A DNA stretch of 64,000 nucleotides from Clostridium sp. UBA701 (GCA_002298125.1 DBMJ01000011.1:473079-537078); one strand, 5' to 3'. Counted from the stretch's first letter, positions 17,007 through 27,300 are shown. Numbers and translations: made by a program. Notes: generated by a model not told the origin, from the sequence alone.

Positions 17007-17714
17007 ATGACTAAAGAGAGAATTCTCATAATTGATGATGAAAAGGATATAAGAAATCTTATTTCTATTTACTTGAAAAATGAGGGCTATGAGACTCTAA
17101 GTGCTGAAAATGGTTTGGAGGGCTTGGAGCTATTAAAAAGAGAGCAGGTGGATTTAATAATTCTTGATATAATGATGCCCAAAATGGATGGTATAGAAGC
17201 TTGTCTAAAAATTCGAGAAAACAACAATATGCCAATTATAATGCTATCAGCAAAAAGTGAGGATATGGATAAGATACTTGGACTTACAACAGGTGCTGAT
17301 GACTATTTAACAAAACCTTTCAACCCTCTTGAACTCATTGCTAGGGTAAAGTCTCAGCTGCGAAGGTATTATAATTTAAACTCTAAGCCACACAGCATTG
17401 ATATAGGCAGTATTGAAATTGGCGACCTTGCAATTAATACCTCCACCCATGAAATCCATCTAAGGGATAAAGAGATAAAATTCACTCCTACAGAATTTGC
17501 CATACTAGAGCTTTTGGCAAAAAATCCTGGAGTAGTGTTTAGCATAGATAAAATCTACGAAACTGTATGGAAGGAATATGCCTTTGTGTCAGACAACACG
17601 GTGATGGTACATATAAGAAAGATAAGAGAAAAAATTGAGGACAACCCAAGAAAGCCTCGATACATAAAAACCGTTTGGGGAGTGGGGTATAAAATTGATA
17701 AGCAAATCGTCTAA
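17007..17714 (+). CDS. OmpR/PhoB-type response regulator
   Basis: A 235-residue response regulator. The receiver domain (1-120) has the acidic pair D10/D11, phospho-acceptor D54 in LIILDIMMPKMDG and K103 in YLTKPF. The C-terminal winged helix (about 135-233) has FTPTEFAILELLAKNPG and VMVHIRKIREKIE, typical of OmpR/VanR-like DNA-binding domains. An in-frame ATG exists at 16950, but the receiver begins at ATG 17007 and AAGGGTGG lies upstream, so 17007 is preferred. It overlaps the kinase gene by 20 bp, which suggests translational coupling. Confidence 0.92.
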   Translation: MTKERILIIDDEKDIRNLISIYLKNEGYETLSAENGLEGLELLKREQVDLIILDIMMPKMDGIEACLKIRENNNMPIIMLSAKSEDMDKILGLTTGADDYLTKPFNPLELIARVKSQLRRYYNLNSKPHSIDIGSIEIGDLAINTSTHEIHLRDKEIKFTPTEFAILELLAKNPGVVFSIDKIYETVWKEYAFVSDNTVMVHIRKIREKIEDNPRKPRYIKTVWGVGYKIDKQIV

Positions 17715-19224
17715 AAACAAGGGAAAAAAGCACCGTATTTCTAATTTAAAGGGTTTAATAAAAAAGTTATTCCTGTTTTCAAAGGAAAAGTACAAGCTTG
17801 GAAGTGAAAAGATAAGGAGCAGTGTAAGAATGCAGCTCCTCCTTGTTTTTGTAATTTGCCTTCTATCGTCAACTGTTGCTGCTTACCTATACGGCAATAC
17901 CTTTGGAAAGAAAAAGCTAATTGGTGGACATATAGATTACAGCTACAGCATGCAGACCCTAGATAACCGAAGCCAATACATAGCCTCTACTCTTACTAAT
18001 GCCAATTTAAGCATAAAGGATAGGGAAAATGTCTCAGATCAGCTTCAGTACCTAGCTGCAGGAGGAAGTCTCCTTATAGCAGATTTAGACGGTAACATTA
18101 TCTACAGCTATGGAGATAATACCTCTGTTAAAATAGACATATACAATGTGGTGAAAAAGGCCATGGAGGGGCGCAATCAGACCTATGCAGGAGAGCGCAA
18201 TCTCTACTATAGTATATTTCCTGTAAAATTTACAGATTATACAGCCTTTGTGGTACTTACCGAAATACCTCAAGGCCGTGTACAATACGAATACAGTGAT
18301 AGCTCCTTTGGTGACTTTATTGTCTCTGTGCTCTCCTTTGTGCTTACCTTTCTACTGTTAACCAAGAAAAAAATCCGCTACATCGAAGAAATTTCCCAGG
18401 GACTTCTAGAAATTTCAAAGGGGGATCTTAATTATAGAGTTGCCAAACGTGGAACTGACGAGCTTGCACTGTTGGCTGAAAACATAAACATTATGGAGGA
18501 TAGACTAAAGGAAAAGATTGAAGAAGAAAAGCAAGCCGAGGCCATTAAAAATGAGTTAATAACCAATGTGTCTCATGATCTAAGAACACCTCTCACCTCT
18601 ATCATGGGATATCTTGGGTTGTTGAAGGATACCGAAAATCTAACCCCAGAACAAAAAAGTGAATACATAAACATTGCCTATAACAAGTCTGAAAAGCTAA
18701 AAGCTCTTATAGAGGATTTGTTTGAATACACAAAGCTATCCAATGCAGGGATCAAACTAAATGAAAGGGAATTCTACTTAAGAGAGTTTCTTGAGCAGCT
18801 TATTGAGGAGCTGGTACCACTGGCAGAGGAGCGAGAACTTCACTTTATAAAGAGTTTTCCAGAGGAAAGATTTCTGGTGCTTGGAGATGTTGAAAAGCTG
18901 CTTAGGGTATTTGAGAATCTTATCCATAATGCTATAAAGTACAGCATCTCTCCAGGAGACATAGAGGTAAAACTATATGCATCTGAAGATAAAGCAGTAA
19001 TATCCATATCCAACAGAACAGAAAACATAGCTGAAGAAGATCTAAACAGATTATTTGACAGGTTCTATCGCAGGGAAAAGTCTCGAAGCAGCTCTGCTGG
19101 TGGAAGTGGTCTTGGACTTGCCATATGCAAAAGCATAATAGAGCTGCACAGAGGGAAGATATGGGTTGAAACTTACGAAAACATAATCACCTTTTATGTA
19201 GAGCTAAAGAGAAAGCTAATATAA
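17695..19224 (+). CDS. Membrane sensor histidine kinase
   Basis: A 509-residue kinase: two membrane helices (about 46-68 and 208-226) flanking an extracellular sensor region, HAMP linker (about 227-280), H-box NVSHDLRTPLTSIMG with the phospho-accepting His near 294, N-box ENLIHNAIKYS, and G-box GGSGLGLAICKS. The start is TTG at 17695 inside the regulator gene, with GTGGGG upstream; no good ATG exists before the first helix. It should phosphorylate the regulator encoded just upstream. The signal is unknown. A VanS-like overall layout is visible, but nothing nearby ties it to glycopeptide resistance. Confidence 0.9.
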   Translation: MISKSSKNKGKKHRISNLKGLIKKLFLFSKEKYKLGSEKIRSSVRMQLLLVFVICLLSSTVAAYLYGNTFGKKKLIGGHIDYSYSMQTLDNRSQYIASTLTNANLSIKDRENVSDQLQYLAAGGSLLIADLDGNIIYSYGDNTSVKIDIYNVVKKAMEGRNQTYAGERNLYYSIFPVKFTDYTAFVVLTEIPQGRVQYEYSDSSFGDFIVSVLSFVLTFLLLTKKKIRYIEEISQGLLEISKGDLNYRVAKRGTDELALLAENINIMEDRLKEKIEEEKQAEAIKNELITNVSHDLRTPLTSIMGYLGLLKDTENLTPEQKSEYINIAYNKSEKLKALIEDLFEYTKLSNAGIKLNEREFYLREFLEQLIEELVPLAEERELHFIKSFPEERFLVLGDVEKLLRVFENLIHNAIKYSISPGDIEVKLYASEDKAVISISNRTENIAEEDLNRLFDRFYRREKSRSSSAGGSGLGLAICKSIIELHRGKIWVETYENIITFYVELKRKLI

Positions 19225-19225
19225 T

Positions 19226-19257
19226 AAAAAAGCCGCAGAAGCTACTGCGGCTTTTTT
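19226..19257. terminator. Bidirectional intrinsic terminator
   Basis: A 13-bp stem (AAAAAAGCCGCAG and complement) with a 6-nt loop. It separates the kinase gene from the convergent 101-residue gene, which stops at 19259. Confidence 0.9.
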
Positions 19258-19258
19258 A

Positions 19259-19564
19259 TTAACATCCATATGCATCATTGGAGTCATTATCCAAGGAATA
19301 AATCTTCTTCTCACAGCCCCTTATATCCTTTAGAAGCTGAAGCATACAATGATAGTTTTCCACCTTGGGGTTCTGACTGGCATAAATAAATTTTCTTGTT
19401 ACAGGATCCTTGCTGTAATCCTTCTCCAAAAGTTCAACACATTTACTAACCCATGCAAAATACTCTGGAGATATCATATTATCTGAGGACCCCACCGATC
19501 TAACATATCTTTTAAAACCTTCCCCCTCATTTATCAAGGTTTCAAGATATAAATTACCCACCAT
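19259..19564 (-). CDS. Hypothetical 101-residue protein
   Basis: A small soluble protein with an AAGGGG ribosome binding site before ATG 19564 and its own weak promoter (TATAAT near 19585). It contains FAWVSKCVELLEKDY and a Cys-containing tail ending DAYGC; no signal peptide or membrane helix. The predicted structure is mainly helical. I do not recognise the family. It lies downstream of hydF in the same direction, separated by 77 bp that hold an AAACAACC/GGTTGTTT inverted repeat. Confidence 0.6.
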   Translation of the reverse strand: MVGNLYLETLINEGEGFKRYVRSVGSSDNMISPEYFAWVSKCVELLEKDYSKDPVTRKFIYASQNPKVENYHCMLQLLKDIRGCEKKIYSLDNDSNDAYGC

Positions 19565-19641
19565 AAAACAACCCCTTTTTTTTTATTATACACTACCATT
19601 TACTGTAAATAAAGAGGTTGTTTTATATTTTTTACAAATTT

Positions 19642-20832
19642 TCACGAAAAAATTTCAGTGGTTCTTTCTAGAATTCCATTGAGATAAGCAATGGCAGTTC
19701 CGTAATTTGTAATAGGCACTCCCTGAGCCTTTGCCTCTCTTATCCTTGACATCATCTGCTTTCTATTAAACATACAAGCTCCACAGTGCAGTACCAGCTT
19801 ATAGGCAGTTAAATCTCGTGGAAACTCCATACCAGATTTCACCTCAATTATAAGCTCTCCTCCTGCCCGCTCTTTTAGCCATAAGGGCAGCTTTTCCCTT
19901 GCTATGTCTCCCTTTAAGGCATGATGAGTACAGCCTTCAGCAATTAACACCTTATCCCCAGGCTTCAAGCTTTCAATGTATCTAGCTCCCTCTATAAGAC
20001 TCTTAAGGTCCCCCTTATAACCTGCCATAATAATAGAAAAAGAAGTAAGTGGAACGTGCTTTGGTATTATTTCATTTACCTTCTTAAACACCTGAGAATC
20101 CGTTATCACAAGGGCTGGACTTGCACTTAGATATTTCAGAGCAGTTTTAAGCTCGCTATCCTTTACAGTTACCACCACTGCACTTTTGTCTAAGAGATCA
20201 CGAATTACCTGAACCTGGGGAAGGATTAGTCTCCCCTTTGGAGCCTGAATGTCCTGTGGTGCAACAAGAAGCACTAGCTCCTCCTTCTTTACCACATCTC
20301 CTAGCAGGCTTTCCTTCTCAAAGTCGCTGGGTGCATATTTTATTATATGCTCCTTTAGTACCTCTATATTTTCTTTTAGTAATGCACTTACTTCTACATA
20401 AGGCAAGCCTAGTGCTTTAAGCTCCTCCTCATTAAGTCTTCTCTTCTCATCTATTTTGTTTACCACCACTATGGCTGGAACCTCTTTTTCCTTCAAAAGC
20501 TTTATATATTCCTTCTCCATGACAAGCTCCTGACTAGTGGCAGATACCACCACAAGCGCCAAGTCTGTCTTATCCATTACCTGAAGAGCCTTTTCTATTC
20601 TAAGCTCTCCTAGAGTACTATCATCGTCCATGCCTGGGGTATCTATTATTACTACAGGTCCTAAAGGCAGGAGCTCCATGGCCTTATATACAGGGTCCGT
20701 AGTAGTACCTGGCTTAGGTGATACCACAGCTAGCTCCTGATTAATTAATGCATTTATAATACTGGATTTTCCTGCATTGGTTCTGCCAAAGAGAGCTATA
20801 TGCATTCTGTTTGCCTTTGGTGTTTCTATCAT
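19642..20832 (-). CDS. hydF: [FeFe]-hydrogenase H-cluster maturation GTPase HydF
   Basis: A 396-residue HydF. The N-terminal TRAFAC GTPase domain has P-loop GRTNAGKSS (16-24), PGTTTDP, DTPGMDD and NKID. A central dimerisation part follows, then the C-terminal cluster domain with CTHHALKGDIAR and LHCGACMFNRKQM, which supply the Cys/His ligands of the [4Fe-4S] cluster. HydF is the scaffold on which the diiron subcluster is assembled before transfer to HydA. It lies 14 bp downstream of hydG, with AAGGAGG before its ATG. It is the last gene of the regulator-hydG-hydF operon. Confidence 0.96.
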   Translation of the reverse strand: MIETPKANRMHIALFGRTNAGKSSIINALINQELAVVSPKPGTTTDPVYKAMELLPLGPVVIIDTPGMDDDSTLGELRIEKALQVMDKTDLALVVVSATSQELVMEKEYIKLLKEKEVPAIVVVNKIDEKRRLNEEELKALGLPYVEVSALLKENIEVLKEHIIKYAPSDFEKESLLGDVVKKEELVLLVAPQDIQAPKGRLILPQVQVIRDLLDKSAVVVTVKDSELKTALKYLSASPALVITDSQVFKKVNEIIPKHVPLTSFSIIMAGYKGDLKSLIEGARYIESLKPGDKVLIAEGCTHHALKGDIAREKLPLWLKERAGGELIIEVKSGMEFPRDLTAYKLVLHCGACMFNRKQMMSRIREAKAQGVPITNYGTAIAYLNGILERTTEIFS

Positions 20833-20846
20833 GTCTAATTTCCTCC

Positions 20847-22250
20847 TTAGAACCTTAGATCTCTTTCTCCCTTTTCTACGCCCTTTAGCTTCTCCTCCAC
20901 TGCTTTTCTTGCACTTTCTTTTGGTATAGAGTTAAGCTCTCTTTTTATAACCTGCTCCCCAAGCTCCCTTACCTCTTCATCTCCATAATCTAAAACAAAC
21001 TCCCTAAGGGTAAGTAATGCATTAGGAAGACATACATTGTGGATATTTCCAGTTTTAGCAAGAGCCATAAACCTCTCTCCAGTTCTTCCCTCTCTGTAGC
21101 AAGCTGTACAGTAGCTTGGTATATACCCTTGTTTTAAAAGACTCTTTATTATTTCAAGAGGTGACCTATTATCTCCTACCTCGAACTGTGGCTTTTCCTC
21201 AGGGTGGCTTTCACTATAGCCTCCCACTCCTGTACAGGAACCTGCACTTACCTGAGATATTCCAACCTTAAGCACTTCTTCTCTAAAGCTTGTTTCCTCT
21301 CTAGTGGATAGAATCATTCCCGTATATGGCACTGCAAGCCTTAATACTGCCACAATGAGCTTGAAGTCTCTATCCTTAACTAGGTATGGATAATCCTTAG
21401 TATTAACTCCCTCTGCCTCTCTAAGTCTTGGCACAGAAACAGTGTGAGGTCCTACTCCAAAGGCTTCCTCTAAGTGATTTGCATGAAGCAGCATTGCTAT
21501 GGTGTCGTATTTATAGTCATATAATCCGTAAAGCACTCCTATACCTACATCGTCTATACCTGCTTCCATAGCTCTATCCATGGCAGTGGTATGCCAGTTA
21601 TAATTGTGCTTTGGTCCCTGAGGATGAAGCATTTCGTAAGTAGGTCTGTGATAGGTCTCCTGGAACAAAATATAAGTACCTATCTCTGCATCCTTTAGCT
21701 TCTTATAGTTTTCCACTGTAGTGGCTGCAATATTTACATTAATCCTTCTTATACTTCCTCGATCAAGCTTGGTAGAATATATGGTTTTAATTGCCTCAAC
21801 CACATAATCTATGCTGCAATTTACATCATCTTCACCAACCTCTAAGGCCAATCTTTTATGTCCTATGGATTCAAGCACCTTAACCTCTTCTCTAATCTCA
21901 TTAAAATCCAGCTTTCTTCTTACAAAATCGGTGTTGGAGTGTTTATAGCCACAGTATTTACAGTTATTTACACAATAATTACTTATATATAGAGGTGCAA
22001 ACACCACTATTCTCTTTCCATATATTTTCTCCTTAAGCTCAGTGGCAATAGAGAAAATCTCCTCTCTCACAGAGTCCTCTTCCACATTTAACAATACAGC
22101 AGCCTCTTGTGGAGTAATACCCTTAGCTAGCTTAGCCTTTTCAAGAATTGCTAATACTTCTTCTCTATTTTTAGCCTTCTCTTCACCATTTTTTAATATT
22201 TCTGTGATTTTCTTGTCTACAATGTACTCTTCAGCTAGATACTTTTTCAT
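20847..22250 (-). CDS. hydG: [FeFe]-hydrogenase radical SAM maturase HydG
   Basis: A 467-residue radical SAM enzyme. The SAM-cluster motif CVNNCKYC (CX3CX2C, Cys93/97/100) lies in the TIM barrel, and the C-terminal CTAC with a third Cys 22 residues later (about 380-407) binds the auxiliary cluster that separates HydG from ThiH. It cleaves tyrosine to provide the CO and cyanide ligands of the H-cluster. GGAGG precedes the ATG. The partner hydE and the hydrogenase itself are not in this window. Confidence 0.96.
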   Translation of the reverse strand: MKKYLAEEYIVDKKITEILKNGEEKAKNREEVLAILEKAKLAKGITPQEAAVLLNVEEDSVREEIFSIATELKEKIYGKRIVVFAPLYISNYCVNNCKYCGYKHSNTDFVRRKLDFNEIREEVKVLESIGHKRLALEVGEDDVNCSIDYVVEAIKTIYSTKLDRGSIRRINVNIAATTVENYKKLKDAEIGTYILFQETYHRPTYEMLHPQGPKHNYNWHTTAMDRAMEAGIDDVGIGVLYGLYDYKYDTIAMLLHANHLEEAFGVGPHTVSVPRLREAEGVNTKDYPYLVKDRDFKLIVAVLRLAVPYTGMILSTREETSFREEVLKVGISQVSAGSCTGVGGYSESHPEEKPQFEVGDNRSPLEIIKSLLKQGYIPSYCTACYREGRTGERFMALAKTGNIHNVCLPNALLTLREFVLDYGDEEVRELGEQVIKRELNSIPKESARKAVEEKLKGVEKGERDLRF

Positions 22251-22273
22251 CCTTCTTCCTCCAATTTTTCCCC

Positions 22274-22519
22274 TTATTTTTTTGTAAGGGCAGATTTTAC
22301 CTTTACACCTTCTACTGCTCCAAGCTTTCCTGTAAGCGCACCTATATCGTCAGAAGAACCATCTACTATTATGGAGATAATAAATATATTCTTCTCTCTA
22401 TAAGGCACTCCCATACGACCAACTATAAGTTCTGCAAAGCTGTGAAGAATATCATTTACCTTAGAAACGCTTTCAAAATTCTCAATGACTATACCAACTA
22501 CTCCAATACGATTTTCCAT
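22274..22519 (-). CDS. TM1266-type iron-only hydrogenase system regulator
   Basis: An 81-residue ferredoxin-like (NikR C-terminal/ACT-like) protein: IGVVGIVIENFESV, LHSFAELIVGRMGVPYR and ISIIVDGSSDDIGALTGKLG match the small TM1266-type regulator found with hydrogenase maturation genes. It is probably a ligand-sensing subunit without a DNA-binding domain. A longer frame runs to 22564, but AAGGGGAAGG just before ATG 22519 fixes the start. First gene of the operon with hydG and hydF, directly behind an attenuator-like leader. Confidence 0.85.
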   Translation of the reverse strand: MENRIGVVGIVIENFESVSKVNDILHSFAELIVGRMGVPYREKNIFIISIIVDGSSDDIGALTGKLGAVEGVKVKSALTKK

Positions 22520-22550
22520 GAAACCTTCCCCTTCTACACAAAAATACGAC

Positions 22551-22665
22551 AAAAAGCCTCCCACAAAATGGAAGGCATAATGATAAAATAAAGCTATCCT
22601 ATGGTCCTCCCCCTTTTGCCCAGATTATTCCTCACAATCAGGTTAGAAATTGCATAATCTCCTTG
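22551..22665 (-). promoter_or_regulatory. Attenuator-like leader of the hyd maturation operon (candidate riboswitch)
   Basis: Read on the minus strand: AGATTAT (22654-22660) pairs with ATAATCT (22622-22628), enclosing CAAT/ATTG; then GGGAGG (22606-22611); then a terminator hairpin GCCTTCC (22570-22576) / GGGAGGC (22556-22562) followed by five T. GGGAGG repeats the terminator's 3' arm and could pair with the same CCTTCC, forming an antiterminator. This is the classical layout of transcription attenuation. I cannot assign it to a known riboswitch class. Confidence 0.5.
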
Positions 22666-22752
22666 AGTCGAATAAATCCAACTCTCAGAATATAATTCAA
22701 TTATAAATATTTGTTAAATAATAGTCAATATTCTAATGCTGCTTATAATAAT

Positions 22753-23655
22753 TTATTTTAAAAAGCTTTTCCAGGTAATAGGTCCTACTATGCCATCCAC
22801 AATTAATCCCTGCTTTCTCTGCCAGTTATACACCGCATTAAGAGTTTTATTGCCAAAGATACCATCTATAATCACACTAAGTCTCCATTGCACATATCTT
22901 ACAGCAAAGTAAGCTGTACAGTTTAAACTTAGCTGTGGTCTAGATAACACTGAATTTATTGCCTGCCAGGTTTTTTCTCCAGCAATGCCATCCACATATA
23001 GCCCCATTAAAGCTTGAAATTCTCTTATAGCTCCCCTAGTCTTTGGCCCTTTAATGCCATCCTCTATAAGTGCTTCACCCTTTGCATCCTTTATTTTTAT
23101 TCTATTTAGTGCTCTTTGAAGCTCTATTATCTTCTCACCTTGAGCTTCAATAGCGTTTTCTACTAACCCTCTTACAATTGCCCTTGCCATTTCCTCTGAA
23201 TTGTATAGTAGGAGATCGCCTTTTGAATCCACAAAACAGCATTCTATTAAAATTGCTGGTGCATCAGTATGCTTAATTACATAAAGCCATGCCCCATCCT
23301 TTACTCCGCGGTTTACAAAACCAAGCTTTACTATTTCATCTAATACCCTTTGTGCAAGCCTCCTTCCACCTTCACTATGGGCATAAACCTCTGTTCCTCT
23401 TCCACCCCCTGCATTAAAGTGAAGGCAAACAAAATAATCTACTCTATTTTCATTGGCAGTTTTAACCCTAGCAGAAAGTGAATCTATAAGACTTATGGCT
23501 TTGCTTGGAGTGCAGTATACCACTGTGTGCTTCAATTCTCTTAGCATATTTATAACCTTAAAGCCCACCTCTCTTATAAGCTCATCCTCTCCTCTTATGC
23601 CAACAGCCCCTCCATCGTAAGCTACATTATGCCCAAGATCTATTCCAAATTTCAT
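22753..23655 (-). CDS. N-acetylmuramoyl-L-alanine amidase with two peptidoglycan-binding domains
   Basis: A 300-residue cell-wall hydrolase. The Amidase_3 catalytic domain (1-175) shows the zinc ligands in DLGHN, GEDELIRE and CLHFNAG and the catalytic Glu in ILIECCFV. Two PG_binding_1-type repeats follow (about 190-245 and 250-300; VDGIAGEKTWQAI and VDGIVGPITWKSFL). It cuts the bond between MurNAc and the stem peptide. There is no signal peptide, so it may be released by lysis or act in the mother cell, as with several clostridial spore or autolytic amidases. AGGGGGAAG precedes the ATG. Confidence 0.9.
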   Translation of the reverse strand: MKFGIDLGHNVAYDGGAVGIRGEDELIREVGFKVINMLRELKHTVVYCTPSKAISLIDSLSARVKTANENRVDYFVCLHFNAGGGRGTEVYAHSEGGRRLAQRVLDEIVKLGFVNRGVKDGAWLYVIKHTDAPAILIECCFVDSKGDLLLYNSEEMARAIVRGLVENAIEAQGEKIIELQRALNRIKIKDAKGEALIEDGIKGPKTRGAIREFQALMGLYVDGIAGEKTWQAINSVLSRPQLSLNCTAYFAVRYVQWRLSVIIDGIFGNKTLNAVYNWQRKQGLIVDGIVGPITWKSFLK

Positions 23656-23807
23656 GTTCTTCCCCCTATTAATTAGAATATTTTATTTAGCTACATAATT
23701 ATATATGCAAAGCCAGATGGTTTTTTCCCAATTCCACTCATTAGTATATTTGAACAGCTATATGCATAACTATAGATTAGATATGAATTAGATAGGTGTT
23801 AAATAAT

Positions 23808-24263
23808 ATGAAAAGAGTAATTTGTTCTCTCCTTGTTATAATATTTATTTTTATTCCTTTAGGCTGCAGCAAGAAAAATGTTAAGCCTAGCCTCTACTAC
23901 TATACCAATATTCTTGCAAAGCATGTAAAAGAGGAGCCTTCTTATAAGGTGTCAGTTACTGAAAAAAACTTCTATAAGAATAAACTTCTAACTAAAGAAG
24001 ACAGTGACAGTCTAAAGGGGTTTATATCTTCTTTAAAGGGCAATAACTTTATTACAGTACCTAAAGAGGGACTTCCCCAAATCAAATACAGAATGACAGT
24101 AACCTTTCCAAAGGAGAAATACGTTATAAACTTATATAATGAAAGACTTGTAACAGTGCACCCCTATGACGGCACCTATGATATGGATTATCTTGATATA
24201 TCGAAGCTTCCTGATTCCTATAATCTATATAAAATATGTGAATATATCTTTAACGGCTCTTAA
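23808..24263 (+). CDS. Small lipoprotein of unknown function
   Basis: A 151-residue protein with a lipoprotein signal: MKR, hydrophobic stretch, then PLGC with Cys20 as the lipid-modified residue. The mature part contains two conserved-looking motifs (SLKGFISSLKGNNFI and YNERLVTVHPYDG) but no family I can name. A GTG at 23796 is in frame, but AGGTG with 9-nt spacing favours ATG 23808. It is divergent from the amidase gene and ends in a terminator that includes the stop codon. Confidence 0.7.
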   Translation: MKRVICSLLVIIFIFIPLGCSKKNVKPSLYYYTNILAKHVKEEPSYKVSVTEKNFYKNKLLTKEDSDSLKGFISSLKGNNFITVPKEGLPQIKYRMTVTFPKEKYVINLYNERLVTVHPYDGTYDMDYLDISKLPDSYNLYKICEYIFNGS

Positions 24264-24277
24264 TAGCCGTTATTTTT
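24252..24277 (+). terminator. Intrinsic terminator overlapping the lipoprotein stop codon
   Basis: AACGGCT pairs with AGCCGTT, followed by ATTTTTAT. The stem begins inside the last codons of the lipoprotein gene. Confidence 0.75.
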
Positions 24278-24356
24278 ATGTATTGATTTTATATATACAA
24301 AAATAATTATATAAAGTATATAATTGCTATATAAGAATATAAAGCAGGTGATAAAA

Positions 24357-27300
24357 ATGAATACCTATTGTGATATTCAAAGTAAAATAAGCAGAAAACT
24401 GCTAAGTCAAAGATGGCTTCTACGATATGGCTTAAACAAAGATATAATGGAACAGCATATAAAAAGCACCTACTTTTCTCAGGGTTTGACCTCTCTATTA
24501 GAGGATGGGGACTATTCCTGCAGCAGAGTATTAAAGCTGTGCCTTCCACTATTAAAACTGCTTTGTAATGGGGAGGAGCCAGAAAATTGGTTGGAGCACA
24601 TCTATAGCTATACCCTGTCAAAAAATTTCCCTGAAGCCCTAGAGGAGGAGTTAAATCCGAAGCTCAATTTAAGCTGTGAGGTTTATCTTAGACTTTTGCG
24701 TATTGTTGACGACTTTCAAAAGCTTTCTGAGGATAATAGCTGGCAGAGTGACTATCCTATGTTTTTTCTAAGCCCTGAAGAGGAAAAGGCACTAGAATAT
24801 CCCTCTGAGTACAATGCCTTTATGAAATCCTTTAAACAGGATTATGTGTATGAGATGATGAAGCTTCATATGGAGGTTACAGGCTATAATACCTTAGATC
24901 ATGTATGTGGAGTACATTATCTATCTCTCTACTTAGCAAGACAGTTAAAGGAGCTTGGTCTTCCACTGGACCTTGGAAGAGTATCTGGTGCAGCTGCAGC
25001 TCACGATATAGGAAAATATGCCTGTAGAGGTGTTGAAATAAAAAGGGTTCCCTATCTTCACTACTACTATACAGACCTTTGGTTTAGCAAGCGAGGCATA
25101 ATATATATAGGCAACATTGCTGTAAATCATTCCACTTGGGATTTAGAGTTTGAAAACCTTTCATTAGAATCTCTTATTCTAATTTATTCAGACTTTAGAG
25201 TGAAGAACAGATATAGAGATGGAAGGGAAACCATGCATCTTTTTACCTTAAAGGAATCCTTTAAGGTCATCCTAGATAAGTTAGATAATGTAGATGAAGC
25301 AAAAAGAAGACGCTATAGAAGGGTTTACTGTAAGCTTGCAGATTTTGAGGATTATCTTGTAAGTCTTGGAGTAAATACTCAATGTCCTCCTAAGGCTTCT
25401 GTACCATGCAATCCTTTAAAGGCTAGGCCCTCCTATTCTCTACTTATGGGTGAGCAAATTATAGAGGAGCTTAAGCATCTGTCTATTGATCACAACATAC
25501 ATCTTATGTATGAGCTTAGAGATGAATATGCCCTAGACACTATTCTAGAGCATGCCCGTAGTGAAAAGGATTGGAAAAATCTTAGAGAGTATATAAGAAT
25601 TTTTGAAGAATATACCACCTATCTCACTCAAAATCAGAAGCTTCAGACCATAAAATTTCTCTATGAGAATACCATCCATCCTGAGGACGATATAAGGCGT
25701 CATTGTGCAGAGCTCATGGGAAATCTAATAGCACTTTATGACGAAGAGTATAAGAAGGAGCTTCCTGCGGATGTGGTGCCCGAGGAGAATATCCCTAAAA
25801 GCCTCACGCTGTTTGAAAGTTACTTAGATCTATTTCTCTTTCCCACTGAAAAGCTTGCCCCCATACATCGTTCTTGGATGGGCTACAGCTTAAGCTTCTT
25901 TGTGCAATCATTCTTTGCCCACTGCAGTAAAAAAATGCTGCCAAAGTATAGGGAAATTCTTTTAAATCGCTATAGGGAAAAAAGCTATAAGAGCTCTGAG
26001 GTTCAATTATTCCTTCTTGAAAATATAAAATATATTCCCCTGGAGCCTTTTATAGAAGAGGACTTTATTCAGGTTTTTGATTTCCTATTATCCTCCTTAA
26101 ATAAGAATAACAGCACCATAAGAATTGAAGCCTTGGAGGTAATAGCACATATTGCTGGCAGCCTTCCAAACTCCAGTACCTTTAGAGAAAAGATAGTGGA
26201 GTATTTAAAAGCTCATACTGAAAGGTGCAAGGTGCCTGCTGAAAACTTTCTTAAAATGAAAGTCTGCAGCTCTATGGGTATTTCTGAGCTTAAACCTATT
26301 TTTGAGATAAATTTTAAGAAGGATGAAAGACTTATATCTGATATATTTTTAAGTAATTTAAAGACTGCTACAGAATGGATAAAGAAAAAAATACAAGTAA
26401 AGCTATTACTTGAGCAGGCCATGACAAACCCGAGAATAAATCCACTGCATACTGCCATTCACTTTTGCAACCTTCTAAAGGTAAGTGCAGTGGAAAGCGT
26501 AAGAAGTACTGCAGGCTTTGCTATTCTTACGCTTATGCCTAAACTTACCCTGCCTGAGAGAAATGAGGTAGCAGTTGAACTTCTAAGGGCTCTAGAGATA
26601 GAGGGACATCGTTTTACAGAGTATATTCCTCCCTACCTAGGACAGATTATACTTTATCTTCAGCCAAAGGAAGCAAATGAAATTATTGAGGACCTTATGC
26701 TTAAAGTTAAGCTTGCCAAACCTCCTGTAAAGGCACTTATATTAAAGACCATTGCCATCGCCATCTCCAACTATGCCCCCTATAGAGAACGCTTTATGGA
26801 GACTGAGGAGGAATATGAAGCCAGATTAAAAAATATGCTTGGAATACTTTTAAATGGACTTGGAGATTATAACGTTCAAGTGCAGCAGGCAGCCTTTAGC
26901 ACCCTGGGAAAGGATATTTTTGGTTCTAAAGCCTTGTGCCTTAATGAGAAGAAGAAGTTGTTTTTATACCTTGCAAAAAAACTCTTGACCTTAAATACAG
27001 AGAAAACTCCATTAGCAGAAAGAGGAGAGTTACTTTTTTTAGCCAATGCAGTAGCTTTAAATTCTATATATCACTTTATTTCTGACTACAGCTTTAACAT
27101 AGGGGAAATTACACTATCTGTTCCAGAAAAGGTGGCTTTTTTTCCTGGCACCTTTGATCCCTTTTCCACAAGTCATAAGGAGATAGCAAAAAACATAAGA
27201 AATCTTGGCTATGAAGTATACTTAGCAGTTGATGAATTCTCTTGGAGCAAAAAAACACTGCCCAATGAGCTCAGACGTAAAATTATAAACATGTCTGTAG

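Noticed and set aside
19564..19640. AAACAACC/GGTTGTTT inverted repeat as the hydF terminator
   Set aside because: The 40-nt loop is long and contains the promoter of the next gene; a weak candidate only.
22580..22665. Fluoride-type or other named riboswitch before the hyd operon
   Set aside because: Only scattered base matches; the required conserved core is missing.
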